This document shows positions 21,746-34,183 of a stretch of 64,000 bases of DNA, piece by piece. The position numbers and the translations under genes are program-made. Each line of letters starts with the position of its first letter. Position 1 is the first letter of the stretch. The notes beneath the pieces are model-generated. The model was not told the origin of the DNA. It saw only the letters and a program-made list of their open reading frames with translations, and made no database searches. The stretch is from Larimichthys crocea (Eukaryota; Chordata; Actinopteri; Sciaenidae): NCBI RefSeq assembly GCF_000972845.2, contig NC_040015.1, forward strand, positions 5,112,920 through 5,176,919, given 5' to 3'.

Positions 21746-24530
21746 GTTTGACAGCAGCACAACTTTTTGATTGACTTTTTGATAATAATCGTTTTGTTAC
21801 AAGGGGGCGGGACAACTGTGAATTTTGATTGGACTTAAATTTAAGTAGATTTGCAGAGGGACCAATTAAGTCGATTGTTACAAATTTGCATGTATTACCT
21901 TATATTACCTATTAACTTATTTTGTTTCACTAGTCACATAGTCACTTTAAACTTTCACCTTTTTTTCGTTTTCTCATGTTTTTTGTTAGTTTAGGAAGTT
22001 AGGTTTTTAGTAATTGTCTTTTTGTTATTTTCTTTGACGTGGGGTTTAGGTAGCTTCCCTTTAAAATCTAGTTTGTTTTGTTGAATTATTTTGGCCTCGG
22101 TTCACTCCGAAGAGAAGCTTCATTTTCAGTTTTGTGTATTGTTTGTGTGCTAAACAGCAATAAACTGCTTGTTATTTTGACTATTTTGACTCCTTTTTAT
22201 GTTTGGCAAAAAATGTACATAAAACATGAGAAGAATTGTGATTTTTCTGTTGGATATGTGTGTATATATATATATACACAAATACACACAAAAGGTCATA
22301 AGGTCAAAGGTCATATGAACTCAGTACGGTAGGTGTTGGAGAGTCATTTAGCCTTAATACATAGAATAGGGGTTACATTGACTGTGTTAACTTACACATG
22401 ACAAATAAACCTGAAACTTGAAACTTAGATCATCATCATATTCCTGATTGTCCCTGGTACCAGCACATGTTTTCACAGTAAAAGTCCAGTTTAATTCACA
22501 CAGTGAAAGGATTTAGTCTGCAGAGTCCCCGTGGTCTCAACACCGACAATTTACAGCAACAAGAACGCCTGGCAATCTGCAAAGAACAGTCTGGAGGCCT
22601 CTGCAGTGTTGTGACATGCCTTTAAATGGATTTGTCCATTTAAACCATAGTCACTATGTTACCACTTAGTTCTGGGGAAATGAAACTCACCATGGTTGAA
22701 CATACTAAAGTAAAAAAATGAGAAATTGGATGACAAATGGAACATGTATCCATGGAGATGTCCAGAAACCCACAAAAACAAGCACCTCAATGAAGAAATG
22801 TCACTCTGCTCTGAGGTGTCGATCGTTCTCTTCACATTTACTTTCCTCTAACAGGAAACATAGAACATAATGTATATGATACTCACCTTTATTAAAACAG
22901 ATTGTGATAATGTACAAGGAGGTCTTCAGCACAGATTCTCATACGGTAAAAACAAGACCCCAATGAAGTGGACGCCCTTATTATAACATCTTAAATTGCA
23001 GAGCTCCTTGCCATCATGGAGTGATCCATTATTCACAAACAATAAAAGCTTAGGTTATTCATGAGCTTCTATTGAAGATGAGTCCAACAGCATCCAGGGA
23101 TGATATGATTAGTGGCTGTCACTCTAACATAACACACTCCTTGATCGTTCAGTGTATTATCACGTCATTCTGAATGAGGGTCATTCAATTGTGGTCTGCC
23201 ACATCAGATAATTACAAGTCCAGCTTGTGATCATGAAAGCTGTCAGGATTGGACGAGCGCAGGCCGCTGTGGATAGTATTGAATGCACTTGAAAAGGAAA
23301 ATGAGTGTGCTGGCAGCATTCTGGAAGACGGAACACAGCTCTGCTGGTAATCAAAGAGAGGAGGGCAATCGCACTTTGATGGTGGACATCTTGAAAAGGC
23401 TCCAAGTGCACATTACCCCATCCAATCTCTCCACTTCAGCAGCCAGGCCTAAAATCCTGTATGGTCAGAACAAAGTGTGCACACTTTTTTAGCTGATAAA
23501 TCTTGAACAACACAGAAGATTGATTGATTGATTGAAGATGTGGTTCATTCACATAATTCACACAACCAGTGAACAACACAAGAGAAAGATATTTCAACTA
23601 TTTTAGGCTATGCAGCCTTTAGTAAATATTATTTCATATCATCATAATTTCAATGACTAAATCTCTGCTCCTTTAGAGAATCACTGGTATGAGTATATGA
23701 ATATATCTGCTGGTTGGTTAATTAAAGTTAAAGTGAGGGTGAATGGAAATCATATGGTCAACTGTTTGTCTGCTGCTGTGTCCACGAGGGCAGCCATCAC
23801 TTTTCTCCTGATTTTTTTAAGCTTTGAGTTTCAAGACAAATTCTCCATCTTCTACTCTTTTGGGTGTCGCCTCACAAATGGACAGCACATGAGAACAAAG
23901 TAAGCTGTGATGGTGACAGCATGATATTTTGGTGCCAAGTTCAAAAAGGTGCTCTAAACTTTTAAACAAGCTGAGTCTGTTTTCAATTTAAGCTCCACAA
24001 GCCTGGGGGCCTGAAGCTTCATTTTTATAATATATTATTTATGGCCAGCTAGGATTGTCAGATACTGTATGACTGACAGGTTTGGCTTTTTTGGTTGACA
24101 TAATGAAGTATTTGAATGTGCTAAACGTTAACCTTGAAGGACATAACTACTGGTGTACCTGGATGTACCTGTAGATATGACACAAAATATTACTTTCTCA
24201 ATGACATTGTGAAAGAGAAGAGGAAGAGTGATACATTTTAAACTTAAATGTTGACAGACTTTGTATTACTCATAACAAGTCATCTTTACAATGATGTCCA
24301 GATGTGAAAGAAAGGCAGAATTGGTTTTTAGATTTGTTCACGCCTGATTGTTAAATTTGGTTACAATGCGATTTTAAATGAATTTTTAAATGATAATTAA
24401 GCTGTTATAGAATAGTGCATTTATTTGTAACTTTTTTTTTGGCACCCGAGCATCTCCACAATATCAAATCTGGCCCTCTATATTTTTTTATGCAGGTGGA
24501 AATTACTTCTGTGATAGAAGAGTTTCAGCT
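21746..24530. other. mostly unclassified; short microsatellite and retroposon tail
   Basis: A (TA)n tract lies near 22260-22280, and a retroposon-like tail (AATAAACCTGAAACTTGAAA) ends near 22437. The 22440-24530 interval shows no recognisable element or coding exon and may be older unique sequence. Confidence 0.35.
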
Positions 24531-24539
24531 AAAATGAAA

Positions 24540-24985
24540 GGAAAGGTGTACAAAAAACTGTGGTGAGACCAGCGATGTTGTTTGGTCTAGAGACAGTGCC
24601 ACTGAGGAAAAGACAGGAGGCAGAGCTGGAGGTAGCAGAGATGAAGATGCTGAGGTTCTCTTTGGGAGTGACCAAGATGGATAGGATCAGGAATGAGTAC
24701 ATCAGAGGGACAGCACATGTTAGAGGTTTTGGAGATAAAGTCAGAGAGGCCAGACTGAGATGGTTCGGACATGTCCAGAGGAGAGATAGTGAATATATTG
24801 GTAGAAAGGTTGCTGAGTTTTGAACTGCCAGACAGGAGGCCTAGAGGAAGACCAAAGAGGAGGTTTATGGATGCAGTGAAAGAGGACATGAAGGTAGTTG
24901 GTGTGAGAGAAGAGGATGCAGAAGACAGGGTTAGATGGAGGCAACTGATTCACTGTGGCGACCCCTGAAGGGAAAAGCCGAAAGA
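24540..24985 (+). pseudogene. RTE-type LINE 3' end, 5'-truncated
   Basis: The frame reads RPAMLFGLETVPLRKRQ, EVAEMKMLRFSLGVTKMD and RLRWFGHVQRRDSEYIGR, then after a one-base shift PDRRPRGRPKRRFMDAVKED and WRQLIHCGDP before a stop at ~24968. This is the conserved C-terminus of RTE-clade reverse transcriptases. A short GAAGAAGAAG tail follows, as in these LINEs. Only the last ~145 codons remain and they are frameshifted. Confidence 0.82.
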
Positions 24986-25869
24986 AGAAGAAGATGATGT
25001 GGAAATTACTTCTATTTAACACTGGAAATAGAATTACCATTCGACATTTAGGGGGGCTTTATGATAATCAGCCTATTACCTATGTGATAGTAGGTTACCG
25101 TGAGCAAGGGACGGCATGCGTGGTTGAGGCGGAGACGTTCCATTCTGCTCAGTCAGGAGGAGTTTTTTTATAACCTGGCTCTTGCCAGAAGAATGGCATC
25201 ATGGCCAAGAGGAGTGGACAGCTGGACCTAAGGAACTTCGGTTTTAAGATTGCAAGGAACAACAATTCAGAAGGTAAGTCAAGAGTCACCAGTCAGGCTT
25301 TTTATGAGCCTATCATACAACCAGTTACCAACATGTAGGCTCATTTAATTTGTGGACCGACATAGCAATAACAACACAGCTAATAATGAATGCTAGTTTG
25401 GAGTCTAGCTTACACTTTCTATCTAGCAACATAGCTTACTCAGGTTCATGTTAGTTTGGATTTAATCAGCCTGGAAGTCTGATTCTGTGACATTCAAAAG
25501 TGACATTCAAGGCAGGCAGGCTGACATGAACCCGGCTGATGGTGGTAGTGAAGTATCTAAACGGCGCAAACATTTGCGTTATTGAACAGAGGAATCCTTG
25601 ACTAATGCTACTGCAGTAAGGAGACCTTGTTGAATTAAAGTGAGTACTAGGTTCACATTTGCAGTTTTTATTTTTATTTTCAGAAAACACTTGACCAGTG
25701 CATTGTTGTAAAAGATAAAAAGCCGCTTAGGGCTTTCTTAAACACACTGTATCATCGGAATATAATGCGAAACATTAGCCCGCATCTGAGGGAAAAAAAC
25801 TGCCAATGTGAACAGCTACAATCCGAGCGCAGCACACAGAGCTGTGCTTGAGAGAGTGAACAATTTAAA
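24986..25869. other. no supported gene; possible hAT 5' end at 25040-25290
   Basis: The words GGGGGGCTTTATGATAATCA (25051) and a short ORF starting MAKRSGQLDLRNFGFK (25201), ending at GGTAAGT, resemble the first exon of an hAT element. No terminal repeat or downstream exon confirms it. Confidence 0.25.
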
Positions 25870-25955
25870 CGTGACGACTGATTTGGGAATCAAGGCTAAT
25901 CTGTATTTGTCTGTCTGTAAATGTGCTATAGAAATAAAACTGACTTGACTTGACC
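25870..25955 (+). repeat. retroposon 3' tail
   Basis: GTGCTATAGAAATAAAACTG followed by ACTTGACTTGAC is the tail of a fish SINE/LINE family. Confidence 0.5.
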
Positions 25956-26999
25956 ACTGCTGTTTTCTACAGCTGACAGTCAGCAGCAACATGGTGCAAC
26001 TGGAGCTGAAGGGGACCTGCGACTGAGAGAATGGAGCAGGAGCAAGCAGGAGAGCCAAGAGCTGAAGTCTGCTTTATAAATCACTGTTGTTTATTTTATC
26101 TTATTGGTTATCTACCTACGTCTGTATATATTTGTCTGCATTGTCTTAGTCTACATAGACTTTTACTTTTGACTAGTCCATCTTTCTACAGTTATCTTTA
26201 TATTTCTTCTGTCTGGCCACCTCAAGTTAAAAAAGTCTCAGTTTACATTTATGTTTTATATTAATACATTTGGAAGATGCTGTTTTAAAATTTGTTCTTG
26301 CATTTAAAATAAAAATGGACTTTACTTCACATGAGAAGATTCAGATATTCATTTAAAATGTTTGCTGAGGTTTTAATAGATAATAATTACAAAAAGATTT
26401 ACAAGTACCATGAGTATGAAGTAATTTGTCTTCTCAATTTTGCCATTGTTGTTTACATAATAATGTCTAGATGTCCATAGTTAAGTGGTTCTTGTTTCTT
26501 TCCGATAAATAGTATTGTCTTGTGCAGGCCATGCAACTGAGAATGCAAGCTATGAATCAGATGGGATTTAGGATTTGCCATGTCTAGCAAGTCACCCTAA
26601 AATTGACTAGAATGCAGGAAACCGCATCTAAGAAATATAAAATTTTCCGGGGGAGGACCCATAAGACATCAGAGGCTCCTGAACACTTTCTTCCCTCCTG
26701 ACCTCACCATTGACCTTTGACTTCAGCAATTTCTCCACAACACATATTCACATAATAGTTTATCCCCAATATTTAGAATTTGGAGAACTCTGGGCTTGTT
26801 AATAGGAGATTAAAGAGCCCTAACCCTTACCCTAACCCTAAAGATCAGTTCACTTTGCTATTCAATTTGAAGCTGGACACTATTCTGTCCTTGTCATTTG
26901 GTCCTGTTAATTTTTTTACCACTTGCTATTCCTTCAACTTTAGTTACAATTAGTGAGCCTGGTTGGGCCTGGCTTCTTTCCAGAGATCACACTTAAACA
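25956..26999. other. no gene seen
   Basis: AT-rich sequence without coding signal, apart from the short telomere-like repeat at 26818-26841. Confidence 0.4.
26818..26841 (+). repeat. interstitial telomere-like repeat
   Basis: Four CCCTAA-type hexamers in a row, the second changed to CCCTTA. Confidence 0.9.
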
Positions 27000-27360
27000 C
27001 AGTCTCCTGCTCTCCTAGATTCAGTGGCAATGTTGTCTACCAAAACAAGATGATTCACCATAGAAAAACTCTCTAAAGCCTTCAGGAAATTGGAACAGAA
27101 TGTAATACATCAAAAAGGGAAGTTTTCTTTCTCTAATTGCTCAAGTGTGTCTTAAATTACAAGCAGGCTCTGTCTGCTGCCAAAGCAGCCTGTTTCTCTC
27201 ACTTAACCAGGAACCATAAACACAATCTTAGATTTCTTTTTGATACTGTAGCCAGACTTACTCAAAAACAGCCATCTGTGAGATTCATGGCTCATCATTT
27301 GATAGATTATATACAAAATTAGCTCTGGATCTCCAGCTCTGTCAGCAGTGCAACATTCTT
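27000..27360 (+). pseudogene. L2-type LINE fragment (between endonuclease and RT)
   Basis: The frame 27137-27322 reads LNYKQALSAAKAACFSHL, then FLFDTVARLTQKQPS, the conserved linker between the endonuclease and reverse transcriptase of L2 LINEs. Upstream frames near 27055 (FTIEKLSKAFRKLEQ) continue the similarity with frameshifts. Isolated and dead. Confidence 0.65.
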
Positions 27361-27499
27361 AAATGTCACTTAGTCTCTCTTCATACAAAATTTGAAAGCT
27401 CTGTGGCCATTTCTTGGATCTACAATGCTGAATATTGTTATTTTGCCATTTACTACTGCCAGTGGTGAAACTTCTACCTTGACACATATTCTCTAAATA

Positions 27500-29950
27500 A
27501 TTATCAGAATCAGAATCAAGTTTATTGCCAAGTAGGTTTGCACTTACAAGGAATTCGACTTGGTGTAATTGGTTCAGAATAAACATAAAAACAAAAATAT
27601 AAAAAATATGAGAAAATAAAAAAACAAGTATTAAAATATAAACAATGTAAATATATATATACAGTATCTTCTAAAAACAAAGGAGGTTTGTAGTTTGTAG
27701 TGCAAGCTGATGTCCAAGTATATGACAGTATAGTTCACACTATATCCACAGAATGCTATAATTACTATAAATGTGCCGATATACAACAGGATGAAGTGGT
27801 CCCGAATAAAAAGAGAGTGTCTCAAAGAGTTTATGAACAGGGTGGGAGGGATCAGCCACAATCTTTCCTGAAGCAATGGCAGCCAATCACCTTCTCAGCA
27901 GTCTGCCTTTGTCCTTGGCGGTGGCAGCAGCGTACCAAATGGTGATGGAGGAGGTGAGGATGGACTCAATGATGGAGGAGTAGAAGTGCACCATTGGTAG
28001 GTTGAATTTCTTCAGCTGCCACAGGAAGTAAATCCTCTGCTGGGCTTTCTTGCTGAGGGAGCTGGAGTCGCAGGGGTTGATGGGGGGAGGTTGAGGCTGA
28101 GTTCTTCCTGGAGTCCACAACCATCTCCACTGTTTTTAGAGTGTTGAGCTCTAAGTTGTTTTGGCTGCACCAGTTCACCAGATGGTCAACCTCCCACCTG
28201 TAGGTGGACTTCTTCTGAAACAGAGCCGGGATGATCGTGTTAAGCTGAAATCCACAAACAGGATCCTGGCGTGGGTTCCTGTGGAGTCCAGGTGCTGGAG
28301 GATGTAGTGGAGGGCCAACTTGACTGCATCATCTACAGACCTACTGGCTCTGTAGCGCAGTGCTTCAAGGTGGATGGGGAGACAGAATCCGGTCTAGGAG
28401 CTTTCCGGGGGTTCTGTCTCCTGAGAGTGTTTTGACGTCCCTCTCCAGGATGGAAAGAGTACTGGGGTGGGTGGAGGGGAGGACCTTTAAGGTGGGCATT
28501 GGTGGAGGTGCCCAGGCCCCTGCTGAGGTGGAGGAGGTGAAGGTGATGCACTGTAGCTGGAGCTGTTGGGAGGTTTCAAGGAGGGTGGTTGCAGGACTGT
28601 CTCTTTGTCTATCAAAGCGACAGTAGAACTCCTTCAGGTCGTTGGCTAGGCGCTGGTCATTGATGGAGTGGGGGGCTTTAGGCTTGTAGTTGGTGATCTG
28701 CCTGAGCCCTTTCCAGACAGACGCAGAGTCATTCGCTGAGAACTGGTGTTGGAGCTTCTCAGAGTACAGTTGTTTAGCCTCTTTCACCGCCTTGCTAAAC
28801 TACTTCACCTCTTTGAATCTTTCTTTGTCCCCACTCCTGAAGGCCTCTTTCTTATCCAACCTTAACCTTCTGAGTTTGGCTGTGAACCAGGGTTTGTCAT
28901 TGTTGTAACTCACCCTGGTGCATGATGGAACACAACAGTCCTCACAGAAGCTGATGTATGACGTCACAGCCCCTGTATACTCATTCAGACTGTTGGTAGC
29001 AGTCCTGAACATATCCCAGTCAGTAGAGTCCAAACACACCTGGAAATCCTCCACAGCCTCACTGGTCCACTTCTTTGATGTCCTCACTACAGGTTTGCAG
29101 AGCTTTAGTTTCTGCCTGTATGCAGGAAGGTGGACCATGACGTGGTCAGAGTGTCCTAGTGCAGCATGGGGGACGGTGTGATAAGCATCCCTGACTGCGT
29201 GTGTAACAGTGATCCAGAATGTTCTCCTTTCTGGTCGGACATTTAATAAACTGTCTGTATATAGAGAGTTTATGAGTGAGAATTCATTTGCTAAAGTCAC
29301 CAAGGATAATAACTAAAAAGTCCGGGTTGGTCCGCTCCACACACAGTATCTGGTCAGCGAGCATGCGCTGTGCGTCCTGCCCGTTGGCATGTGGCAGGAT
29401 GTAAACACTGACCAGAATGAATGAAGCAAACTCACAGGGTGAATAAAGAGGCTTACACTTTATGATGAAAGATTCCAGATCAGGAGAACAGTGCTGCTGG
29501 ATCACTGTCATGTCGTTGCACCGACCACTGTTGATGTAAAAGCAGATTCCTCCACCTTTAGTTTTGCCGGAAAGTTCTGTGTCTCTGTCTGCTCTGTGGA
29601 GTTGGAAGCCTGCCAGCTGCAGTGCAGAGTCTGGTATTAATCCACACAGCCATGTCTCTGTGAAGCACAAAACGGCAGATGAAGAAAAAGCTCACCGGCC
29701 CGTTTCCCTCTCCGGTGTTTCACTGTGTGAGCAAAGGTGAGCGCACCTTTGACTAGAATGTCCAAAATTTCCAGGTAGGGAGAAGAAAGGTAGGAAATAA
29801 ATTATCTGGTGTTGTTACCCTGATGTTCATGAGCTCTTCTCTGGTGAAAGAGCTTCGGGTAGAATCGCCAGAAACAGAGTTAAAGCACAAAACAAAACAA
29901 AACAATGCACACCAACACACCAAGGCAACCATCCGCGGCGCCATCCAGGT
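27500..29950 (-). pseudogene. jockey-superfamily LINE, internally deleted
   Basis: Minus-strand order: an N-terminal segment (29944-29753, STRSSFTREELMNIRVTTPD), apurinic-type endonuclease (29670-29284; ETWLCGLIPDSALQLAGFQL, then ILGDF; 29303-28800; [13 protein letters not shown]), linker (28787-28365; KLQHQFSANDSASVWKGLRQ), a scrap of the RT N-terminus (~28350-28210) and a C-terminal part (28178-27887; LVNWCSQNNLELN, KKAQQRIYFLWQLKKFNLP). The 3' UTR (27500-27600) has ATCAGAATCAGAATCAAGTT. The catalytic palm with its metal-binding Asp pair is missing: sequence jumps from the early RT motif to WEVDHLVNWC. A further deletion separates the first block from the endonuclease. It cannot retrotranspose. 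Confidence 0.85.
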
Positions 29951-29964
29951 TCAATCTTCCATTC

Positions 29965-30330
29965 TTTTTGAAAGTAGTGGAAAGAGTTGTGTCTCAGTAT
30001 TTAACAGTAGCCTTTATGAATTTTTCCAATAAGCTTTCACCCTTCACTCCACTAAAACTGCAATTGTTAAGTGGTAAATTATCTTCTGCTTACTATGAAT
30101 ACAGATTCTATCTCAGTGAGCCTGTTAATAGATCTCAGTGCAGCCTTTGATAAAATGTATTATTATATACACGTAGACTGACTGAAAAATCAATTTGGCA
30201 TCTCGGGAAACATAGCGCAGTTATTATAATCAAATTACCTTAAAAAATATTCAATGAAATATCACCACTCAAATTTGCTGCTACGCTGATGATACTCAGC
30301 TATAAGTGCCTGTAAGAGCAGGTGATTCAT
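29965..30330 (+). pseudogene. decayed L2 reverse-transcriptase fragment
   Basis: FLKVVERVVSQYLTVAFMN at 29970 matches the RT thumb-proximal opening of L2 elements. A degenerate LIDLSAAFDK-like stretch lies near 30130. The bases at 30278-30305 encode ADDTQL in one frame, the remains of the catalytic YADD box. Multiple frameshifts. Confidence 0.6.
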
Positions 30331-30432
30331 TAAATCACTGAAAAGGTGTAGTCCTGTTGTGCATAGAGCATGCTTTATACCAGTACTTCTAAAGAAAATG
30401 TTTTCTAAAAGATTAACCAAAACCACAAGACA

Positions 30433-30575
30433 GTCTGGCTGCAGACCTCCACTGTCAGGACCCTTCGTTGCAGACCTGCACTGTGAGGTCTACTCCACTG
30501 TGAGGACCGGAAGTTGATTTGAAGCCTTTCAAAATAAAAATGAGTATACCGGAAGCACGTATGTTTCGTGTTTAT
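30433..30575 (+). repeat. left terminal inverted repeat
   Basis: Pairs with 35762-35902. Shared words include GACCTCCACTGTCAGGACCC and GAAGTTGATTTGAAGCCTTT. Confidence 0.9.
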
Positions 30576-30984
30576 TTCTTGGGTCTTTATTTTATGTATA
30601 CAATGTAAATATGTTTATGTGTATTCATGTGTTCAATTAAAAAGATTAAAAAAATGTATATCTTTCCAGTTCAACTTGATAAGGTGAAAAAACACAATAA
30701 AATATCAAGATAAAAACCAAACAAAATATTATTTAAAAAAAAGAAAATACAAAACGTTATGACTACTTCTAGGGTTATTCTACTGATAATCAATGCAAAC
30801 TAGATGTACAGCTATTGTTATGATCCCCTTAAAGCATTATTAGCCTACTCAAAACATGCACTATTTTACTCCAGTATTTTAATTTAATTTAATTAGCAAA
30901 AAGGACAGCTGTTAGTTTAGTTTGCAATACAAATTCATTTTGAAACAATCTCTGTAAATACACCTTAATGTGTGATCGCATAAT

Positions 30985-31440
30985 GCTTCTAGTGTTGGGA
31001 AGTTCAAGTCTTTTTACTGACTCGAATCTCTTACTCTCAGACAGTGAATTGAACTAATCTTTTTTTGAGTCATTTCGTTAATTTTGTTCATTTTTACAGC
31101 AGGTGGCGCTGTAGCCCTCTTGTGGGCATTCTCAAACACTTAACACTGAAGGGAACATGGTTTGCTTCAGCTGACAAAACATAATAAACAAAATGCCACA
31201 AGCAATTCAAACCATATGAAAACCTAACAAAGCAAATACACACCACAATAAAGTGACTGTGTTCTGTATCCTCCCTGCCATTGTTGTTTAACAGCGAACG
31301 TACTGCTCATCACACAGCCTGAGCTGGCAGTCACGTGACAAATGAACGATTCGGATGAACAAACGAACGAACAAACTGTTCAGCCTGAACTGCATGATGA
31401 ACATCCTGATGAATGAATGAACGAACATTGGTTAATTTTC
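30985..31440. mobile_element. hAT-type MITE, probable
   Basis: Starts AGTGTTGGGAAGTTCAAGTC and contains CAGGTGGCGCTGTAG. It ends in an ACGAACGAACAAAC/GAATGAACGAACA-rich region, as in a common fish MITE whose body mimics a GAACGAAC-rich hAT end. Boundaries are approximate. Confidence 0.4.
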
Positions 31441-31837
31441 TTTGTTTTTTTCTTATAAGTCCTGCTCTATAATTTCTGCCAAATACCCTCTTTTGTCCAT
31501 TATCTCTTCACAGAAGAGCCACATATCTTAAATGTTGTAAAACAAACAACTTAAAAGGCTCCAGAATCGATTCTTTGTCCTCCTCATTTGGATCTATGGT
31601 GTCATCAAACAGCTTTGCCATTTCCTGCGCAGCCTCCTTAGTTTGTGTGCTGTTCATGTTTAAAATCTCAGGCATCTCCACTCTGGCTGCAAACAATTGT
31701 TTATTAGCCTTCACCCATTCCGCTGCTTTTTTGCAGTGATGCACCACTCGGACCACTGCACTGGTCTAAAGAAAAAAAAATGGGTCAGCTTTTTGGACAG
31801 GACAAGCCCCTACACACACACACATTTAGGCTTACAA

Positions 31838-32106
31838 GGTAAGAAGAAGAAGATATACTTTATTAATCCCTTGATGGGGATTAATAATTTTCACTCTATT
31901 TTATTTTTACATGCATTTTAACCCGGACACACACGGGTTGGGGGGGTCCTTGCTCAAGGGCACCTTGGCAGTGCCCAGGAGGTGAGCTGGCACCTCTCCA
32001 GCTACCAGTCCTTCCACCTTCCACATTTTTGGTCCATGTGGGACTTGAACCGGCCAACCTCCGGTTCCCAAGCCAAGTCCCTATGGGACTGAGCCACTGT
32101 TGCCCG
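31838..32106 (-). repeat. retroposon 3' end (SINE/LINE)
   Basis: The words ATACTTTATTAATCCC, CTTGCTCAAGGGCACCTTGG, CAGTGCCCAGGAGGTG and GGGACTTGAACC are hallmarks of a common fish retroposon 3' region. The AAGAAGAAG run at 31841 is its tail. Confidence 0.65.
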
Positions 32107-32280
32107 TAAGTTAAAGACTCCTTTTTTGTGTAGGTCCATCACTACTACTGGTGGGAAGAAGCGACAGCAAACACAGGAGTATGATTAGTTGTGACTTGTT
32201 AATGCCTCAAAGTGGCAGTAGGTAGGCATGAAGGATAGTGTCTCTCAAGTGAGTTAATCACTTTTGACAGCAACATTGTT

Positions 32281-32345
32281 CTGGAAGAAAGAAAGAAAGA
32301 AAGAAACAAACAAACAAACAAACAAACAAACAAAGAAAGAAACAT
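32281..32345 (+). repeat. (GAAA)n(CAAA)n microsatellite
   Basis: Runs of GAAA pass to CAAA and back to GAAA. Confidence 0.9.
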
Positions 32346-32973
32346 CAATATATATTTTTGTTTAAAAAAAAGTTACTCATAATTATTCAACCAACACCGG
32401 TAATAGGTTGAAACATCTAGAAAAAAGAAAACATGAAATCAAGAACTGTTAGTAGTTACAAATGGGACCCAAGCTACTGCACAAGTCGGCCTCAGGCTTG
32501 GATCCTTAATAATCAACATAATGCATTATTTAAGAATTGAAAACCTATCATAAAGATAAAATAAAAATATCTTACTTTCAAATATGCCATTCATGCTAAT
32601 GATTTTGGCTTTTTCATGATTCTTGTTGAGTTTTGAAGACACACTGACCCTGGACAGTTTGTGCAAACAGTCTCTGTTGAGTGCAACTCTGTCAGATGAT
32701 CAGTCAGGGCCTTTGGCTTCATGACGTCATCTGGCAAGTCAGCTGGGATTGTTTTATTACTATACAAGAACTTTACAAGCCGCACCAAAGTACACTAGCA
32801 CCAGGACACTGGCGGATAGCCAAGTGTTATCTTCTCTGTTGTAAGACATCATGACCCTTCCAAGACGACTGTAGTGATTTCAACGCCACCATCTCAGACA
32901 AACCTTTCTCTTTAAGGACTTCCTCAGTTGCCATTTCAGTACAGTGGTCCAGTGGTCAGTGCCGAAACGTTTA

Positions 32974-34150
32974 TCAAATCAAATTTTATTTGTATATCCC
33001 AAAGTCACAAAGTACATTTGCCTCGGAGGGCTTTACAATCTGTACAGGGAGTGACACCCTCTGTCCTTAGACCCTCGGTTCCAGTGAGGAAAAACTCCTG
33101 AGAGCGCAGTGTTCTAGAGGGGTAGTAAGGTATTATGAGCTCTTTTAGATATGATGGTGCCTGACCATGAAGAGATTTGTAAGTAAGGAGAAGAATTTTA
33201 AATTCTATTCTAGATTTAATAGGTAGCCAATGCAAGGAAGCCAAAATGGGAGAGATGTGATCTCTGATCTTGGTTCCTGTCAGAACACGTGCAGCAGCAT
33301 TCTGAATTAACTGCAAAGTCCTAAGAGACTTATTAGAGCAGCCTGATAACAAAGAGTTACAATAGTCCAGCCTTGAAGTAACAAATGCGTGGACTAGTTT
33401 TTCTGCATCCGCCTGAGAGACAATGCGTCTGATTTTAGCGATGTTACGTAAGTGGAAGAATGCAGTCCTCGAAATTTGTTTTATGTGGACGTTAAAGGAC
33501 AAATCCTGATCAAAAACAACTCCAAGATTCTTTACAGTGGAGCTGGAGGCCAGGGTGATCCCATCTAAAGTAACTAAGTCTCTAGAAAGAGAGTTTCTGA
33601 GGTGTTTGGGTCCAATTACAAGAACTTCAGTTTTGTCTGAATTTAACATCAAAAAATTGTAGGTCATCCAACTTTTTATATCCTTAAGGCATGCTTGGAG
33701 TTTAGTTAACTGATTGGTTGCATCAGGCTTGATCGATAAATATAATTGGGTGTCGTCAGCATAACAATGAAAATTGATAGAGTGATTCCTAATAATGTTC
33801 CCTAAAGGAAGCATGTGTAAACTGAATAAAAGTGGTCCAAGTACAGAACCTTGTGGGACTCCATGACAAACTTTGGTCTGCATGGAGGATTCATCATTGA
33901 CGTGAACAAACTGAGATCGATCTAAGAAATACGACTTAAACCAGCTTAGGGCGGTTCCTTTGATGCCAATTTGATGTTCTAGTCTCTGTAAAAGAATTTG
34001 ATGGTCAATGGTGTCAAATGCGGCACTAAGATCTAACAGGACAAGTACAGAGATGAGTCCTTTGTCTGATGCCATTAGGAGGTCATTTGTAACTTTGACT
34101 AGTGCAGTCTCTGTGCTATGATGCACTCTAAATCCACTTCTAACTGCCAT
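32974..34150 (-). mobile_element. L2 LINE, 5'-truncated, with RT palm and 3' tail
   Basis: One open frame of 381 residues (34150-33005) encodes much of the reverse transcriptase: [28 protein letters not shown] (first catalytic Asp about residue 40-46), [10 protein letters not shown] (98-107), [10 protein letters not shown] (catalytic Asp pair, 131-132), [12 protein letters not shown], and the C-terminal [12 protein letters not shown] and [13 protein letters not shown]. The endonuclease and RT N-terminus are missing. The last ~30 residues read through the 3' UTR after an internal deletion near SRTLRSQ. The 3' end at 32974 carries the TCAAATCAAA tail. This is the youngest-looking LINE in the window, inserted in the TIR element between its zinc-finger and C-terminal pieces. 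Confidence 0.9.
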
Positions 34151-34183
34151 AAAATGATATTGTCTGCATTCCTGTAACTCACA

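Larger units (their letters stand above)
31508..32940 (-). pseudogene. C-terminal pieces of the TIR element's protein
   Basis: Minus-strand pieces, from 5' to 3': KGLSEMVALKSLQSSWKGHD (~32910), RLVKFLYSNKTIPADLPDDV and TVCTNCPGSVCLQNS (32788-32591; a CxxC pair), and VKANKQLFAARVEMPEIL with LFDDTIDPNEEDKE (31756-31508). They follow the order of a large uncharacterised fish protein family related to HMGXB3, as far as I recognise it. They are separated by stops and insertions. Function unknown; presumed transposase or accessory factor. Confidence 0.45.
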
